Of a DNA stretch of 64,000 nucleotides, positions 10,441-18,819 are shown piece after piece (within the stretch, counting starts at the first letter, position 1; every line of letters begins with the position of its first letter). Source of the DNA: Kosakonia cowanii JCM 10956 = DSM 18146 (lineage in GTDB: Bacteria; Pseudomonadota; Gammaproteobacteria; Enterobacterales; Enterobacteriaceae); the NCBI RefSeq assembly GCF_001975225.1, contig NZ_CP019445.1, positions 4,340,001 through 4,404,000 of the forward strand. Reading direction: 5' to 3'. Position numbers and translations under genes: made by a program. The notes under the pieces are model-generated. The model did not search any database. It was not told the DNA's origin and saw nothing but the letters and a program-made list of their open reading frames with translations.

Positions 10441-11178
10441 TCAGGCGAGACCGCGTACCGAAGCGATAAACTGCTGTAACTCAGGCGTGCGTGGCTGGTT
10501 GAAGAAGGTTTTACTCGCCCCCTGCTCCCACACTTTGCCCTGATGCATAAACACCACCCGATCGCCCACTTCACGGGCGAAATTCATCTCATGGGTGACC
10601 AGAATCAGCGTCATCCCTTCTGCGGCAAGCTTTTCGAGCACGCGCAGCACTTCACCGACCAGCTCGGGATCGAGCGCGGAGGTGATCTCATCGCAGAGCA
10701 ACACTTTCGGCTTCATCGCCAGCGCGCGGGCAATGGCAACGCGCTGCTGCTGACCGCCGGAGAGGCTGGACGGCGCATAATCGATGCGATCGCCCAGCCC
10801 GACTTTCTCCAGCATCTCCACCGCCAGCTCGCGGCAGGCTTCAGCTGGCATTTTCAGCACCCGGCGCGGCGCCAGCATCACATTTTCCAGCGCCGTCATG
10901 TGCGGAAAGAGGTTGAAGCTCTGAAACACCATCCCGACGGATCGGCTGATCTCCCGCGCCTGCGATTCACGGTCGGTCACCGTCATGCCGCCGAGTTTGA
11001 TGCTGCCATCCTGGTAGCCCTCCAGCCCGTTCATGCAGCGCAACAGGGTGCTTTTGCCCGAGCCGCTGCGCCCGATAATCGACACCACTTCGCCCATCTC
11101 AATATCCAGGCTTACGCCCTTCAGCACATGGTTGTCGCCATAATATTTCTGAACATCATTAATGGTCATGAGCGGCAT
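10441..11178 (-). CDS. Polar amino-acid ABC transporter, ATP-binding subunit
   Basis: ATPase of a GlnQ/HisP-type (PAAT) importer. The start is set at 11178 (MPLMTINDVQKYYG), with GGAGA ten bases upstream; an internal ATG three codons later is possible. The 245 residues show, in order, Walker A GRSGSGKST, the Q-loop GMVFQSFNLFPHMT, ABC signature LSGGQQQRVAIARALAM, Walker B VLLCDEITSALDP (the catalytic glutamate follows the Walker B aspartate) and switch histidine LVTHEM. It overlaps the preceding permease gene by 20 bp and is the last gene of a four-gene operon closed by a terminator. Substrate cannot be read from this subunit. Confidence 0.9.
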   Translation of the reverse strand: MPLMTINDVQKYYGDNHVLKGVSLDIEMGEVVSIIGRSGSGKSTLLRCMNGLEGYQDGSIKLGGMTVTDRESQAREISRSVGMVFQSFNLFPHMTALENVMLAPRRVLKMPAEACRELAVEMLEKVGLGDRIDYAPSSLSGGQQQRVAIARALAMKPKVLLCDEITSALDPELVGEVLRVLEKLAAEGMTLILVTHEMNFAREVGDRVVFMHQGKVWEQGASKTFFNQPRTPELQQFIASVRGLA

Positions 11179-11815
11179 GGAACTTTTTCTCCAGATAGCG
11201 GCTGTAGCGCGACAGCGGATAACACAGCAGGAAGTAGCCCGCGGCGACGAGGCCGAAGACCTTAAACGGCGCAAAGGTGACGTTGTTCAGCATGGTGCCC
11301 GCCTTGGTTAGCTCGACAAAACCGATAATTGACGCCAGCGCCGTGCCCTTCACCACCTGCACGGAAAAACCCACCGTCGGCGCAATGGCAATGCGGATTG
11401 CCTGCGGAGCGATAACGCGAAACAGCGTCTGACCAAAGCTCAGCCCGAGACAGCGGCTGGCTTCCCACTGCCCTTTTGGCAGGGCGCGAATCGACCCGTA
11501 CCAGATATCGAGCAGAAAGGCGCTGGTGAAGAGCGTTAAAGCAAGCGTGGCGGCAGTCCAGGCGCTGACATCAATGCCGAACAGCCCAAGGCCAAAAAAG
11601 GCGAGGAACAGCTGCATCAGCAGCGGCGTGCCCTGAAACAGCGCGGCATAGGCGCTGACAAAACGCTGCGGCCAGCGCCAGCGGCCAAGGCGTACCATTA
11701 GCAGCGGTAGGGTGACCAGTGTGCCGCAGAAAAAGGCAATCAGCGAGAGCAGCACCGTCCAGCGGGCGGCCAGCAGCAGGTTGCGCACAATATCCCAGTC
11801 GGTAAAGGTACTCAT
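11159..11815 (-). CDS. Polar amino-acid ABC transporter, permease subunit 2
   Basis: Inner-membrane permease of the His/Glu/Gln (HEQRo) type. The start at 11815 (MSTFTDWDIVRNLLLAARW) is chosen for the GGAG ribosome-binding site ahead of it; the open frame extends seven codons further without support. The 218 residues show about five hydrophobic segments and the cytoplasmic EAA loop (GQWEASRCLGLSFGQTLF), which docks on the ATPase. The start overlaps the stop of the upstream permease as TAATG, so translation is coupled. The two permeases presumably form a heterodimer. Confidence 0.9.
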   Translation of the reverse strand: MSTFTDWDIVRNLLLAARWTVLLSLIAFFCGTLVTLPLLMVRLGRWRWPQRFVSAYAALFQGTPLLMQLFLAFFGLGLFGIDVSAWTAATLALTLFTSAFLLDIWYGSIRALPKGQWEASRCLGLSFGQTLFRVIAPQAIRIAIAPTVGFSVQVVKGTALASIIGFVELTKAGTMLNNVTFAPFKVFGLVAAGYFLLCYPLSRYSRYLEKKFHAAHDH

Positions 11816-12480
11816 TATGCTCCGCTCCCTAACCATTTGCGCCCAATCGCCAGCAGCGCCTGGCGCATCAGCAGCGAGAGCGCGAGGTAGAGCAGCGTGG
11901 TGACGAAATAGACTTCAAAACTTAAAAAGGTGCGCGACTGAATAAGGTTCGCCATAAAGGTCAGCTCCTCATAAGAGACCTGCGACACCACCGACGAGCC
12001 GAGCATTACCATCACGCACTGGCTGACCAGCGCCGGGTAGATCCGCGCCAGCGCGGGCGGCAGCACTACGCGCAGGAAGGTCTGAACCTTTGTCAGGCCA
12101 AGTACGCGCGCCGCTTCCCACTGCCCTTTTGGCGTCACCTGAATGCCCGCGCGGATAATCTCCGTGCTGTAGGCGCCGAGGTTAATCAGCATGGCGAGCA
12201 GCGCCGCCTGCCCGGCGGTAAGTTTCAGCCCCAGCCCCGGCAAACCAAAAACAATAAAGAAGAGCTGCACAACAAACGGCGTATTGCGGATCACCTCAAC
12301 ATAAATTCCCCACAGCGTGCGCAGCACGCCCGGTTTGCCGCTGCGCAGCGCCGCGCCGAGGATGCCAAGCGCGACGCCGCCTACCGTTGCCAGCAGCGTC
12401 AGGGTGATGGTTGTCCACAATCCGGCCAGCAGTTCCGGCCAGAAGGGCCAGAGCGCGGCGAAATCAAGCGTCACCGTCAT
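11815..12480 (-). CDS. Polar amino-acid ABC transporter, permease subunit 1
   Basis: Second inner-membrane permease of the same importer, 221 residues. The N-terminal half carries the HEQRo-family region (LLAGLWTTITLTLLATVGG, IRNTPFVVQLFFIVFGLPG). The EAA loop is GQWEAARVLGLTKVQTFLRV. About five membrane helices are visible. It begins only 3 bp after the stop of the binding-protein gene and overlaps the next permease by one base, so the operon is tightly packed in the order binding protein, permease, permease, ATPase. Confidence 0.9.
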   Translation of the reverse strand: MTVTLDFAALWPFWPELLAGLWTTITLTLLATVGGVALGILGAALRSGKPGVLRTLWGIYVEVIRNTPFVVQLFFIVFGLPGLGLKLTAGQAALLAMLINLGAYSTEIIRAGIQVTPKGQWEAARVLGLTKVQTFLRVVLPPALARIYPALVSQCVMVMLGSSVVSQVSYEELTFMANLIQSRTFLSFEVYFVTTLLYLALSLLMRQALLAIGRKWLGSGA

Positions 12481-12483
12481 CGC

Positions 12484-13269
12484 TTATGCGCCAAAGTTTG
12501 CGGGCAGCGGTGCCTGCATCCACTTCTGCGAGAAGCTGTTCAGCGTGCCCTCTTTCTGCGCCTGATCGACCAGCTTATCGACCTCGGCCTTCAGCGCCGG
12601 CTGGTTTTTCATCAGCCCGATAAAGCAGGGAGAGTCTTTAAGCATAAATTTGCTTACCGGCGCGTGTTGCGGGTTCTGGCGGGCAATTGCCGCCACTACC
12701 ACGTTGCCCGTGGCAAGGAAGGCAACCTGGCCGGAAAGATAGGCCGAGAGCGTGGTGTTGTTATCTTCATAGCGCTTCACCTGGGCATCTTTTGGCGCGA
12801 TATCACTCAGCACCATATCCTCCACCGCGCCGCGCGTGACGCCGATGGTTTTGCCGCTCAGGGCTTTCGCATCGGCAAGGGTTGCGTCTTTCGGACCAAA
12901 GACGCCGAGGAAGAACGGCGCATAGGCGCGGCTAAAATCGATTACCCGCTCGCGCTCGGCGTTTTTACCGAGGCTTGAGATCACCAAATCGACTTTGTTG
13001 GTTTGCAGGTAGGGCACACGGTTTGCGCTGGTGACCGGCACCAGTTGCAGCTTCACTTTCATCCCTTTCGCCAGGTAGTTAGCCATGTCGATATCGTAGC
13101 CCTGCGGCTGCAAATCGGTGCCTACCGAGCCAAACGGCGGGAAATCCTGCGGGACGGCCACGCGCAGCACGCCGCGCTGCTGAATATCCTGCAACTGATC
13201 CGCCAGCGCCTGGGCGGAACAGATCATCATTACTGCTGCACTGGCCGTCGCCATCATCCACTTTTTCAT
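12484..13269 (-). CDS. Amino-acid ABC transporter, periplasmic substrate-binding protein
   Basis: Periplasmic binding protein of SBP family 3 (PF00497), first gene of the ABC operon. A Sec signal peptide (MKKWMMATASAAVMMICSA, cut after QALA) precedes the mature domain. Family hallmarks are RGVLRVAVPQDFPPFG, the ligand-loop region GYDIDMANYLAK, VDLVISSLGKNAERERVIDFS and GKTIGVTRGAVEDM. The 261 residues are normal for the family. The ligand is unknown: residues about the RERxxxIDFS motif fit a polar amino acid, but no closer call is justified. I do not know this operon at this site in E. coli K-12, where lysP is next to yeiE. Confidence 0.9.
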   Translation of the reverse strand: MKKWMMATASAAVMMICSAQALADQLQDIQQRGVLRVAVPQDFPPFGSVGTDLQPQGYDIDMANYLAKGMKVKLQLVPVTSANRVPYLQTNKVDLVISSLGKNAERERVIDFSRAYAPFFLGVFGPKDATLADAKALSGKTIGVTRGAVEDMVLSDIAPKDAQVKRYEDNNTTLSAYLSGQVAFLATGNVVVAAIARQNPQHAPVSKFMLKDSPCFIGLMKNQPALKAEVDKLVDQAQKEGTLNSFSQKWMQAPLPANFGA

Positions 13270-13381
13270 CTCAACACCTCATCGCCCATGAAACAAAAGA
13301 TTCTTTGAATCACTTTTTGCAACTAATGTGCCAACGAAGCCAGTGCCTTATTCAGCGGGAGTGCGGGTAAACGGGAGGAGG

Positions 13382-13405
13382 CCTGCACCCCTAAAACGGT
13401 GCAGG
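13382..13405 (-). terminator. Hairpin downstream of yeiE
   Basis: The inverted repeat CCTGCACC / GGTGCAGG with a short loop lies 20-40 bp after the yeiE stop. There is no T tract, so it is only a probable transcript end separating yeiE from the ABC operon. Confidence 0.45.
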
Positions 13406-13423
13406 TGCCTGCTGATGGTGCAA

Positions 13424-14290
13424 TCAGATATCGCAGTAGCGAATAAAACGGGTCAACGCGCTGGAGAGATGTTTCTGGCGGTGATGAATGCGCCACAAGG
13501 TACGCACCAGGCGGGGTAAGGGCAGCGGGACTTCCACCAGCGTGCCGGTTTCCAGCTGTTCGGCAATCACACGGCGCGACAGGCAGCTGATGCCCAGCCC
13601 GTGGCGCACCGCATGTTTAATCGCTTCTGAATTGCCAAGCTCCATGCCTAGCTGAAACTGCGGCAGGTGTGAGAGCAGTAGATAGTCGACGATTTCGCGG
13701 GTACCGGAGCCGCGCTCGCGCAGGATCCACGGCGCAGCGGCAAGGGCTTCCAGCGTCACCTCCCGCTGCAACAGCGGCGAGGAAGGCGGCGCAAACACCA
13801 CCAGTTCATCTTCCAGCCAGGGTTCAGCAATGATCTCCGCTGCATGGCACGGCCCTTCGATAAGCCCAATATCAACGCGAAAATCGGCCACGGCGGTGAT
13901 CACATCCTGGCTATTGCCGACGCTTAACTCCAGCGGCAGCTCGGGAAAATCACGCCGGTAATGGGCGATGACCTCCGGCAGAATGTAGTTACCGATGGTG
14001 CTGCTGGCGAAGACGCGGATAGCACCATTGGCCTCGCGAAACAGCTGTTCAATTTCGCTGGCCTGCTCCAGCGCCGCCAGCGCGCGCGGATAGAGCAGCC
14101 GCCCGTGTTCATTCACCACCAGACGTTTACCGACGCGATCAAACAGCTGCACGCCAAGCTGGCCTTCCAGATCCGTCAATGCGGCGCTCACCGCAGATTG
14201 CGACAGCGCCAGACGCTGGGAGGCCTGGGTGGTGGAGCCGCTTTTCAGCACTTCAGCAAACACTTCAAGCTGGCGCAGGGTTATGTGCAT
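13424..14290 (-). CDS. yeiE: LysR-type transcriptional regulator YeiE
   Basis: DNA-binding regulator of 288 residues. The N-terminal winged helix-turn-helix ([20 protein letters not shown], then [21 protein letters not shown]) is followed by a LysR substrate-binding domain ([43 protein letters not shown]). In related enterics YeiE has been linked to sulfite sensing and to control of the adjacent yeiH. The genes are divergent here too, with a 102-bp intergenic space holding an AT-rich imperfect palindrome of LysR-box type. Whether it also influences the ABC operon behind it is unknown. Confidence 0.93.
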   Translation of the reverse strand: MHITLRQLEVFAEVLKSGSTTQASQRLALSQSAVSAALTDLEGQLGVQLFDRVGKRLVVNEHGRLLYPRALAALEQASEIEQLFREANGAIRVFASSTIGNYILPEVIAHYRRDFPELPLELSVGNSQDVITAVADFRVDIGLIEGPCHAAEIIAEPWLEDELVVFAPPSSPLLQREVTLEALAAAPWILRERGSGTREIVDYLLLSHLPQFQLGMELGNSEAIKHAVRHGLGISCLSRRVIAEQLETGTLVEVPLPLPRLVRTLWRIHHRQKHLSSALTRFIRYCDI

Positions 14291-14314
14291 AGGGAGTCGC
14301 TTACCACTTATAAA

Positions 14315-14336
14315 GATTAATTATAAATATATAATC
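14315..14336. promoter_or_regulatory. Putative YeiE operator between yeiE and yeiH
   Basis: A 22-bp AT-rich imperfect palindrome (GATTA...TAATC outer arms, 8 of 11 pairs matching) lies 25 bp upstream of yeiE and 57 bp upstream of yeiH. It fits the T-N11-A layout used by LysR-type regulators for divergent targets. Binding is inferred from position and shape only. Confidence 0.5.
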
Positions 14337-14392
14337 AATTTTACCTTTAAGCCAGCGCGCCGTACCCTTTTCAGCAACAAGAGGAGAAGGCT

Positions 14393-15442
14393 ATGACCGA
14401 CATCACATTACACTCTCATCACTCGCGCGTCTGGCGCGTGATGCCCGGCCTGCTGTTGAGCGGCGCGATTACTGCGGCGGCGCTGTGGCTGGGCTCCCTG
14501 CCCGCTGTTGCTGGCCTTGGCCTGAGCGCGTTAACGCTGGCGATCCTGCTCGGCATGGTGCTGGGCAACACGCTCTACCCGGCACTGCATCGCCATTGCG
14601 ACGGCGGCGTGCTGTTTGCCAAACAGCATCTGCTCCGGCTCGGCATTATTCTTTATGGCTTTCGTTTGACCTTTTCGCAGATTGCTGACGTGGGCGTCAG
14701 CGGCGTGCTGATTGATGTGCTGACCCTCTCCAGCACCTTTATGCTGGCCTGTTTTTTGGGGCAAAAAGTTTTCGGGCTGGATAAAAAAACCAGTTGGCTG
14801 ATTGGCGCGGGCAGCAGTATCTGCGGCGCGGCGGCGGTGCTGGCAACGGAGCCGGTAGTAAAAGCGGAGGCAAGCAAAGTGACCGTAGCCATCGCCACGG
14901 TGGTGATTTTCGGCACGCTGGCGATCTTTATCTACCCGGCGCTATGGCCGCTGCTTGCGCCGTGGTTCAGCCCACAAACCTATGGCATCTGGATTGGCTC
15001 GACAGTGCATGAAGTGGCGCAAGTGGTCGCCGCCGGTCACGCCGTCAGCCCGGAGGCAGAGAACGCGGCAGTAATTGCGAAAATGCTGCGCGTGATGATG
15101 CTGGCTCCCTTTTTACTGCTGCTGGCTGCGCGGGTGAAACAGCTCAGCCCGCAAGAGGGTAACGAGAAAAGCAAGGTGACGATCCCGTGGTTTGCCCTGG
15201 GGTTTGTGGCGGTGGCGGTATTTAACTCCTTTCACCTGTTGCCGCCCGCAGCGGTGAATATGCTCAACACGCTGGATACGCTGCTGCTGGCGATGGCGAT
15301 GGCAGCACTGGGCGTGACTACTCATATCAGTGCGCTGAAAAACGCCGGAGCGAAACCGCTGGTGATGGGGCTGCTGCTCTTTATCTGGCTGATTGTCGGC
15401 GGCGGCGCTATCAATCTGCTGGTTCACACGGTGATGGCATAA
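14393..15442 (+). CDS. yeiH: UPF0324-family inner-membrane protein YeiH (putative sulfate/sulfite exporter family)
   Basis: Polytopic membrane protein of 349 residues, family Cons_hypoth698 (PF03601). The ATG is preceded by GAGGAGAAGG. After a polar start (MTDITLHSHHSRVWRVMPG) some ten hydrophobic segments follow. The family signatures LGIILYGFRLTFSQI, the conserved GAGSSICGAAAVLA loop and the GSTVHEVAQVVAAG segment are all present. Members are annotated as putative sulfate exporters, and in related enterics YeiH is linked with sulfite tolerance under YeiE control. Position beside divergent yeiE agrees. The substrate remains an inference. Confidence 0.9.
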   Translation: MTDITLHSHHSRVWRVMPGLLLSGAITAAALWLGSLPAVAGLGLSALTLAILLGMVLGNTLYPALHRHCDGGVLFAKQHLLRLGIILYGFRLTFSQIADVGVSGVLIDVLTLSSTFMLACFLGQKVFGLDKKTSWLIGAGSSICGAAAVLATEPVVKAEASKVTVAIATVVIFGTLAIFIYPALWPLLAPWFSPQTYGIWIGSTVHEVAQVVAAGHAVSPEAENAAVIAKMLRVMMLAPFLLLLAARVKQLSPQEGNEKSKVTIPWFALGFVAVAVFNSFHLLPPAAVNMLNTLDTLLLAMAMAALGVTTHISALKNAGAKPLVMGLLLFIWLIVGGGAINLLVHTVMA

Positions 15443-15514
15443 AGCACTACATCTCTGCCCTGCAGACCCGCTATGATGTCGGTTTTCCCCCGGCGGGTCT
15501 CAACAGGAGTGTTT

Positions 15515-16375
15515 ATGAAATACATTGGTGCGCATGTTAGCGCCTCAGGCGGCGTCGCAAATGCGGCCATCCGCGCCGCCGAGCTGGACGCAACGGCGTT
15601 CGCGCTGTTTACCAAAAATCAGCGTCAATGGCGCGCCGCGCCGTTAACCACGGAAACGATTGATGCGTTTAAAGCCGCGTGCGAAACGCACAACTACTCC
15701 CCGGCGCAAATCCTGCCCCACGACAGCTACCTGATTAACCTCGGTCATCCGGTGGAAGAGGCGCTGGAAAAATCACGCGAGGCGTTTATTGATGAGCTTT
15801 CCCGCTGTCAGCAGCTTGGGCTGACGCTGCTCAATTTCCACCCCGGCAGCCACCTGCAACAGATCCCGGAAGAGAAGTGTCTCGCGCGCATTGCCGAATC
15901 CATCAACATTGCGCTGGCGCAGACCGAAGGCGTCACCGCCGTGATCGAAAACACCGCGGGTCAGGGCAGCAACCTCGGCTTCCGGTTTGAGCATTTAGCG
16001 GCAATCATCGATGGGGTTGAAGATAAAACCCGCGTTGGCGTCTGCATTGATACCTGTCATGCGTTTGCTGCCGGTTACGATCTGCGTAGCGAAGAGGCGA
16101 CCGCCGCCACCTTTGCCGAGTTTGACCGCGTGGTGGGCTTTAAATACCTGCGCGGAATGCACCTGAATGATGCAAAAAGTGGTTTTGCCAGCCGGGTTGA
16201 CCGCCATCACAGCCTCGGTGAAGGCAACATCGGCCACGATGCGTTTCGCTGGATCATGCGCGACGCGCGCTTCGACGGCATTCCGCTGATCCTCGAGACC
16301 GTTAACCCGGATATCTGGGTGGAAGAGATTGCCTGGCTTAAAGCGCAGCAGTACGCGGAAACCACCGCCGGATAA
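15515..16375 (+). CDS. nfo: Endonuclease IV (deoxyribonuclease IV) Nfo
   Basis: AP endonuclease and 3'-repair phosphodiesterase of base excision repair, with a trinuclear zinc site. The start at 15515 ([13 protein letters not shown]) follows ACAGGAG; 286 residues against 285 in E. coli. The metal-ligand motifs are all visible in order: [65 protein letters not shown] and ILETVNPD. It is a TIM-barrel AP_endonuc_2 protein. It is followed by a long REP-pair array rather than by yeiI and nupX as in E. coli K-12. A SoxS site was not identified. Confidence 0.97.
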   Translation: MKYIGAHVSASGGVANAAIRAAELDATAFALFTKNQRQWRAAPLTTETIDAFKAACETHNYSPAQILPHDSYLINLGHPVEEALEKSREAFIDELSRCQQLGLTLLNFHPGSHLQQIPEEKCLARIAESINIALAQTEGVTAVIENTAGQGSNLGFRFEHLAAIIDGVEDKTRVGVCIDTCHAFAAGYDLRSEEATAATFAEFDRVVGFKYLRGMHLNDAKSGFASRVDRHHSLGEGNIGHDAFRWIMRDARFDGIPLILETVNPDIWVEEIAWLKAQQYAETTAG

Positions 16376-16388
16376 TCCCCTGCGAACC

Positions 16389-17046
16389 GTAGGCCGGATA
16401 AGGCATATGCCGCCATCCGGCAATGCCGTTATGCCTGATGGCGCTGCGCTTATCAGGCCTACAACACCAAACCATCCCCCACCCGTAGGCCGGATAAGGC
16501 GCTAGCCGCCATCCGGCAAGAGTGTAATGCCTGATGGCGCTGCGCTTATCAGGCCTACAAAAGCAAAATCACCTGCGAGCCGTAGGCCGGATAAGGCGTT
16601 CGCCGCCATCCGGCAATGCCGTTATGCCTGGTGGCGCTGCGCTTATCAGGCCTACAAAAGCAAAATCACCTGCGAGCCGTAGGCCGGATAAGGCGTTCGC
16701 CGCCATCCGGCAAAGTCGCAATGCCTGATGGCGCTGCGCTTATCAGGCCTACAAAAGCAAAATCACCTGCGAGCCGTAGGCCGGATAAGGCATTCGCCGC
16801 CATCCGTCAATGGCGTTATGCCTGATGGCGCTGCGCTTATCAGGCCTACAAAAGCAAAATCACCTGCAAACCGTAGGCCGGATAAGGCGTTCGCCGCCAT
16901 CCGGCAATGGCGTTATGCCTGATGGCGCTTCGCTTATCAGGCCTACAAAAGCAAAATCCTCTGCAAACCGTAGGCCGGATAAGGCGTCAGCCGCCATCCG
17001 GCAATGGCGTTATGCCTGATGGCGCTGCGCTTATCAGGCCTACAAA
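16389..17046. repeat. Seven tandem 97-bp REP-pair (BIME) units
   Basis: Seven copies start at 16389, 16485, 16582, 16679, 16776, 16873 and 16970, a period of 96 then 97 bp. Each unit is an imperfect palindrome of about 75 bp made of two inverted REP (PU) sequences: GTAGGCCGGATAAGGC...GCCATCCGGC facing GATGGCGCTGCGCTTATC then AGGCCTAC. A linker of about 20 bp follows. The linkers of units 3 onward are nearly identical (AAAAGCAAAATCACCTGC), whereas those after units 1 and 2 differ, which suggests recent tandem growth of the distal part. The array fills the gap between nfo and the fruA terminator, where E. coli K-12 carries several genes. It encodes no plausible protein. Confidence 0.95.
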
Positions 17047-17067
17047 AACCTGCCCTTTTGCGGGCAT

Positions 17068-17097
17068 AAAAAAAGGCCGCTGAGCGGCCTTTTTTCT
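17068..17097. terminator. Bidirectional terminator after fruA
   Basis: The perfect stem AAGGCCGCTGAGCGGCCTT is flanked by A7 on the left and T6 on the right, so it can stop transcription on both strands. It ends the fruBKA operon and insulates it from the REP array and nfo. Confidence 0.93.
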
Positions 17098-17108
17098 GTT
17101 TCTACGGC

Positions 17109-18803
17109 TTAGGCAACTTTCGCGGCCATTTCCGTTTCCGGACGTTTCAGCAGGGCATAAAGCAGACCCGACAGCAGCGTACCGGCAACGATCGCCAGCA
17201 GGTAACCGAGCACCGGAGTGATAGCACCCGGGATCAGCAGCACAAACAGACCACCGTGCGGTGCCATCAGTTTGGCGCCAATCGCCATCGAAATGGCACC
17301 CGTCAGCGCGCCACCGGCAATACAGCACGGAATAACACGCATCGGATCGCGCGCCGCAAACGGAATCGCGCCTTCAGAGATAAAGCACAGACCCAGCACC
17401 AGCGCCGCTTTGCCCCCTTCACGCTGACCTTTGTCGAACTTGTTGCGTGCAACCAGCGTCGCCAGACCCATCGCCAGCGGTGGCACCATACCGGCCGCCA
17501 TAATCGCCGCCATCGGCGCGTAGGTTTGCGTACTCAGCAGCCCGACACCAAAGGCGTAGGCCGCTTTGTTCACCGGACCGCCCATATCGGTACACATCAT
17601 GCCACCGAGGATCGCGCCCAGCAGAACGGCGTTCGCCGTGCCCATGGTTTGCAGCCAGGAGGTGAGACCCGCCAGGATTTTCGCTACCGGCGTACCGATA
17701 AGGTAGATCATCGCCAGGCCAACAATCAGGCTGGAGAAGAGCGGAATAATCAGAATCGGTTTCAGCGCTTCCATACTTGGCGGCAGCTTAAAGCCTTTGC
17801 TGATCGCTTTCGCGATGTAACCGGCAAGGAAACCGGCAATGATACCGCCGATAAAGCCAGACCCGGTGCTCACCGCCAGCATACCGCCGATCAGACCCGG
17901 CGTCAGACCCGGACGGTCAGCAATCGAGAAGGCGATAAAGCCCGCCAGTACCGGCACCATCAGCGCAAACGCCGTACCGCCGCCGATCTTCATCAGCGCC
18001 GCCGCCAGCGTGCCCTCTTCTTTAAACGCGGTAATACCAAAGGCAAAGGAGAGTGCAATCAGCAGACCGCCCGCCACCACCATCGGCAGCATGTAAGAGA
18101 CGCCGGTCAGCAGGTGACGATAGGCGCCCGCGCTCTCTTTTTTGCCTTCTGAAGATTCAGACTGCCCTTTGCCGGATGGCTGATACGGCTTTGCTTCCGC
18201 TACCGCTTTATCCAGCTCCTGCGCCGTTTTCTTCAGCGCCAGACCCGTCGAGGTGCGGTACATCGGTTTGCCCGCAAACTTCGCCAGGTCCACTTCGATA
18301 TCCGCCGCAACGATAACCAGATCCGCCTGCGCAACCTCTTCCGGGGTGATGGCATTGCCTGCGCCCACGGAGCCGCGCGTTTCAACCTTCACCCACCAGC
18401 CGCGTTTTTTCGCTTCGGTTTCAATAGCTTCTGCCGCCATAAAGGTGTGCGCGACGCCGGTCGGACAGGCGGTCACGGCAACAATACGTTTCGGCCCAGC
18501 GGCCGGAGCCGCCGCCGCAGGTGCAGCAGCCGGAGCGCTGTAAGGCGCGGCGTGGTTCTTCGCTTCGCTCAGGAACAGCTCCGGGTGCGCGACCGCGCGA
18601 TTGATATCGCCCAGCCAGACTTTTTTCCCATTCAGCGCCGCGTCGTTTGGCAGCTGGCTTCCCAATACGATCGCCAGTTCCGCGTCGCCTGGGTTATCAA
18701 CAAATTGCAGATTCGCTTTTTGCGCCGCCGCGCCCAGCAGGGTTTTTGCCATATAGGCACGGGCCTGTCCGAGTTCAGCGTCGATGATCAGCAGCGTTTT
18801 CAT
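17109..18803 (-). CDS. fruA: PTS fructose transporter subunit EIIB'BC FruA
   Basis: Fructose-specific permease of the phosphotransferase system, importing fructose as fructose 1-phosphate. The 564 residues are laid out as an EIIB-like domain (about 1-85), an Ala/Pro-rich linker, a true EIIB domain with the phospho-cysteine in VTACPTGVAHTFMAAEAIE (about residue 113), and a C-terminal EIIC membrane domain (about 230-555). EIIC motifs include GGMMCTDMGGPVNKAAYAFG and GAIPFAARDPMRVIP. It is the last gene of fruBKA, 16 bp after fruK. Length and order match E. coli FruA (563). Confidence 0.97.
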   Translation of the reverse strand: MKTLLIIDAELGQARAYMAKTLLGAAAQKANLQFVDNPGDAELAIVLGSQLPNDAALNGKKVWLGDINRAVAHPELFLSEAKNHAAPYSAPAAAPAAAAPAAGPKRIVAVTACPTGVAHTFMAAEAIETEAKKRGWWVKVETRGSVGAGNAITPEEVAQADLVIVAADIEVDLAKFAGKPMYRTSTGLALKKTAQELDKAVAEAKPYQPSGKGQSESSEGKKESAGAYRHLLTGVSYMLPMVVAGGLLIALSFAFGITAFKEEGTLAAALMKIGGGTAFALMVPVLAGFIAFSIADRPGLTPGLIGGMLAVSTGSGFIGGIIAGFLAGYIAKAISKGFKLPPSMEALKPILIIPLFSSLIVGLAMIYLIGTPVAKILAGLTSWLQTMGTANAVLLGAILGGMMCTDMGGPVNKAAYAFGVGLLSTQTYAPMAAIMAAGMVPPLAMGLATLVARNKFDKGQREGGKAALVLGLCFISEGAIPFAARDPMRVIPCCIAGGALTGAISMAIGAKLMAPHGGLFVLLIPGAITPVLGYLLAIVAGTLLSGLLYALLKRPETEMAAKVA

Positions 18804-18819
18804 TATGCCTCTCCTGCTG

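Noticed and set aside
16534..17019. Series of similar 64-69 codon open frames and a CRISPR-like regular period
   Set aside because: They are translations of the REP-pair array. The repeat is a long palindrome with conserved linkers, not short repeats with unique spacers, so it is not a CRISPR array.
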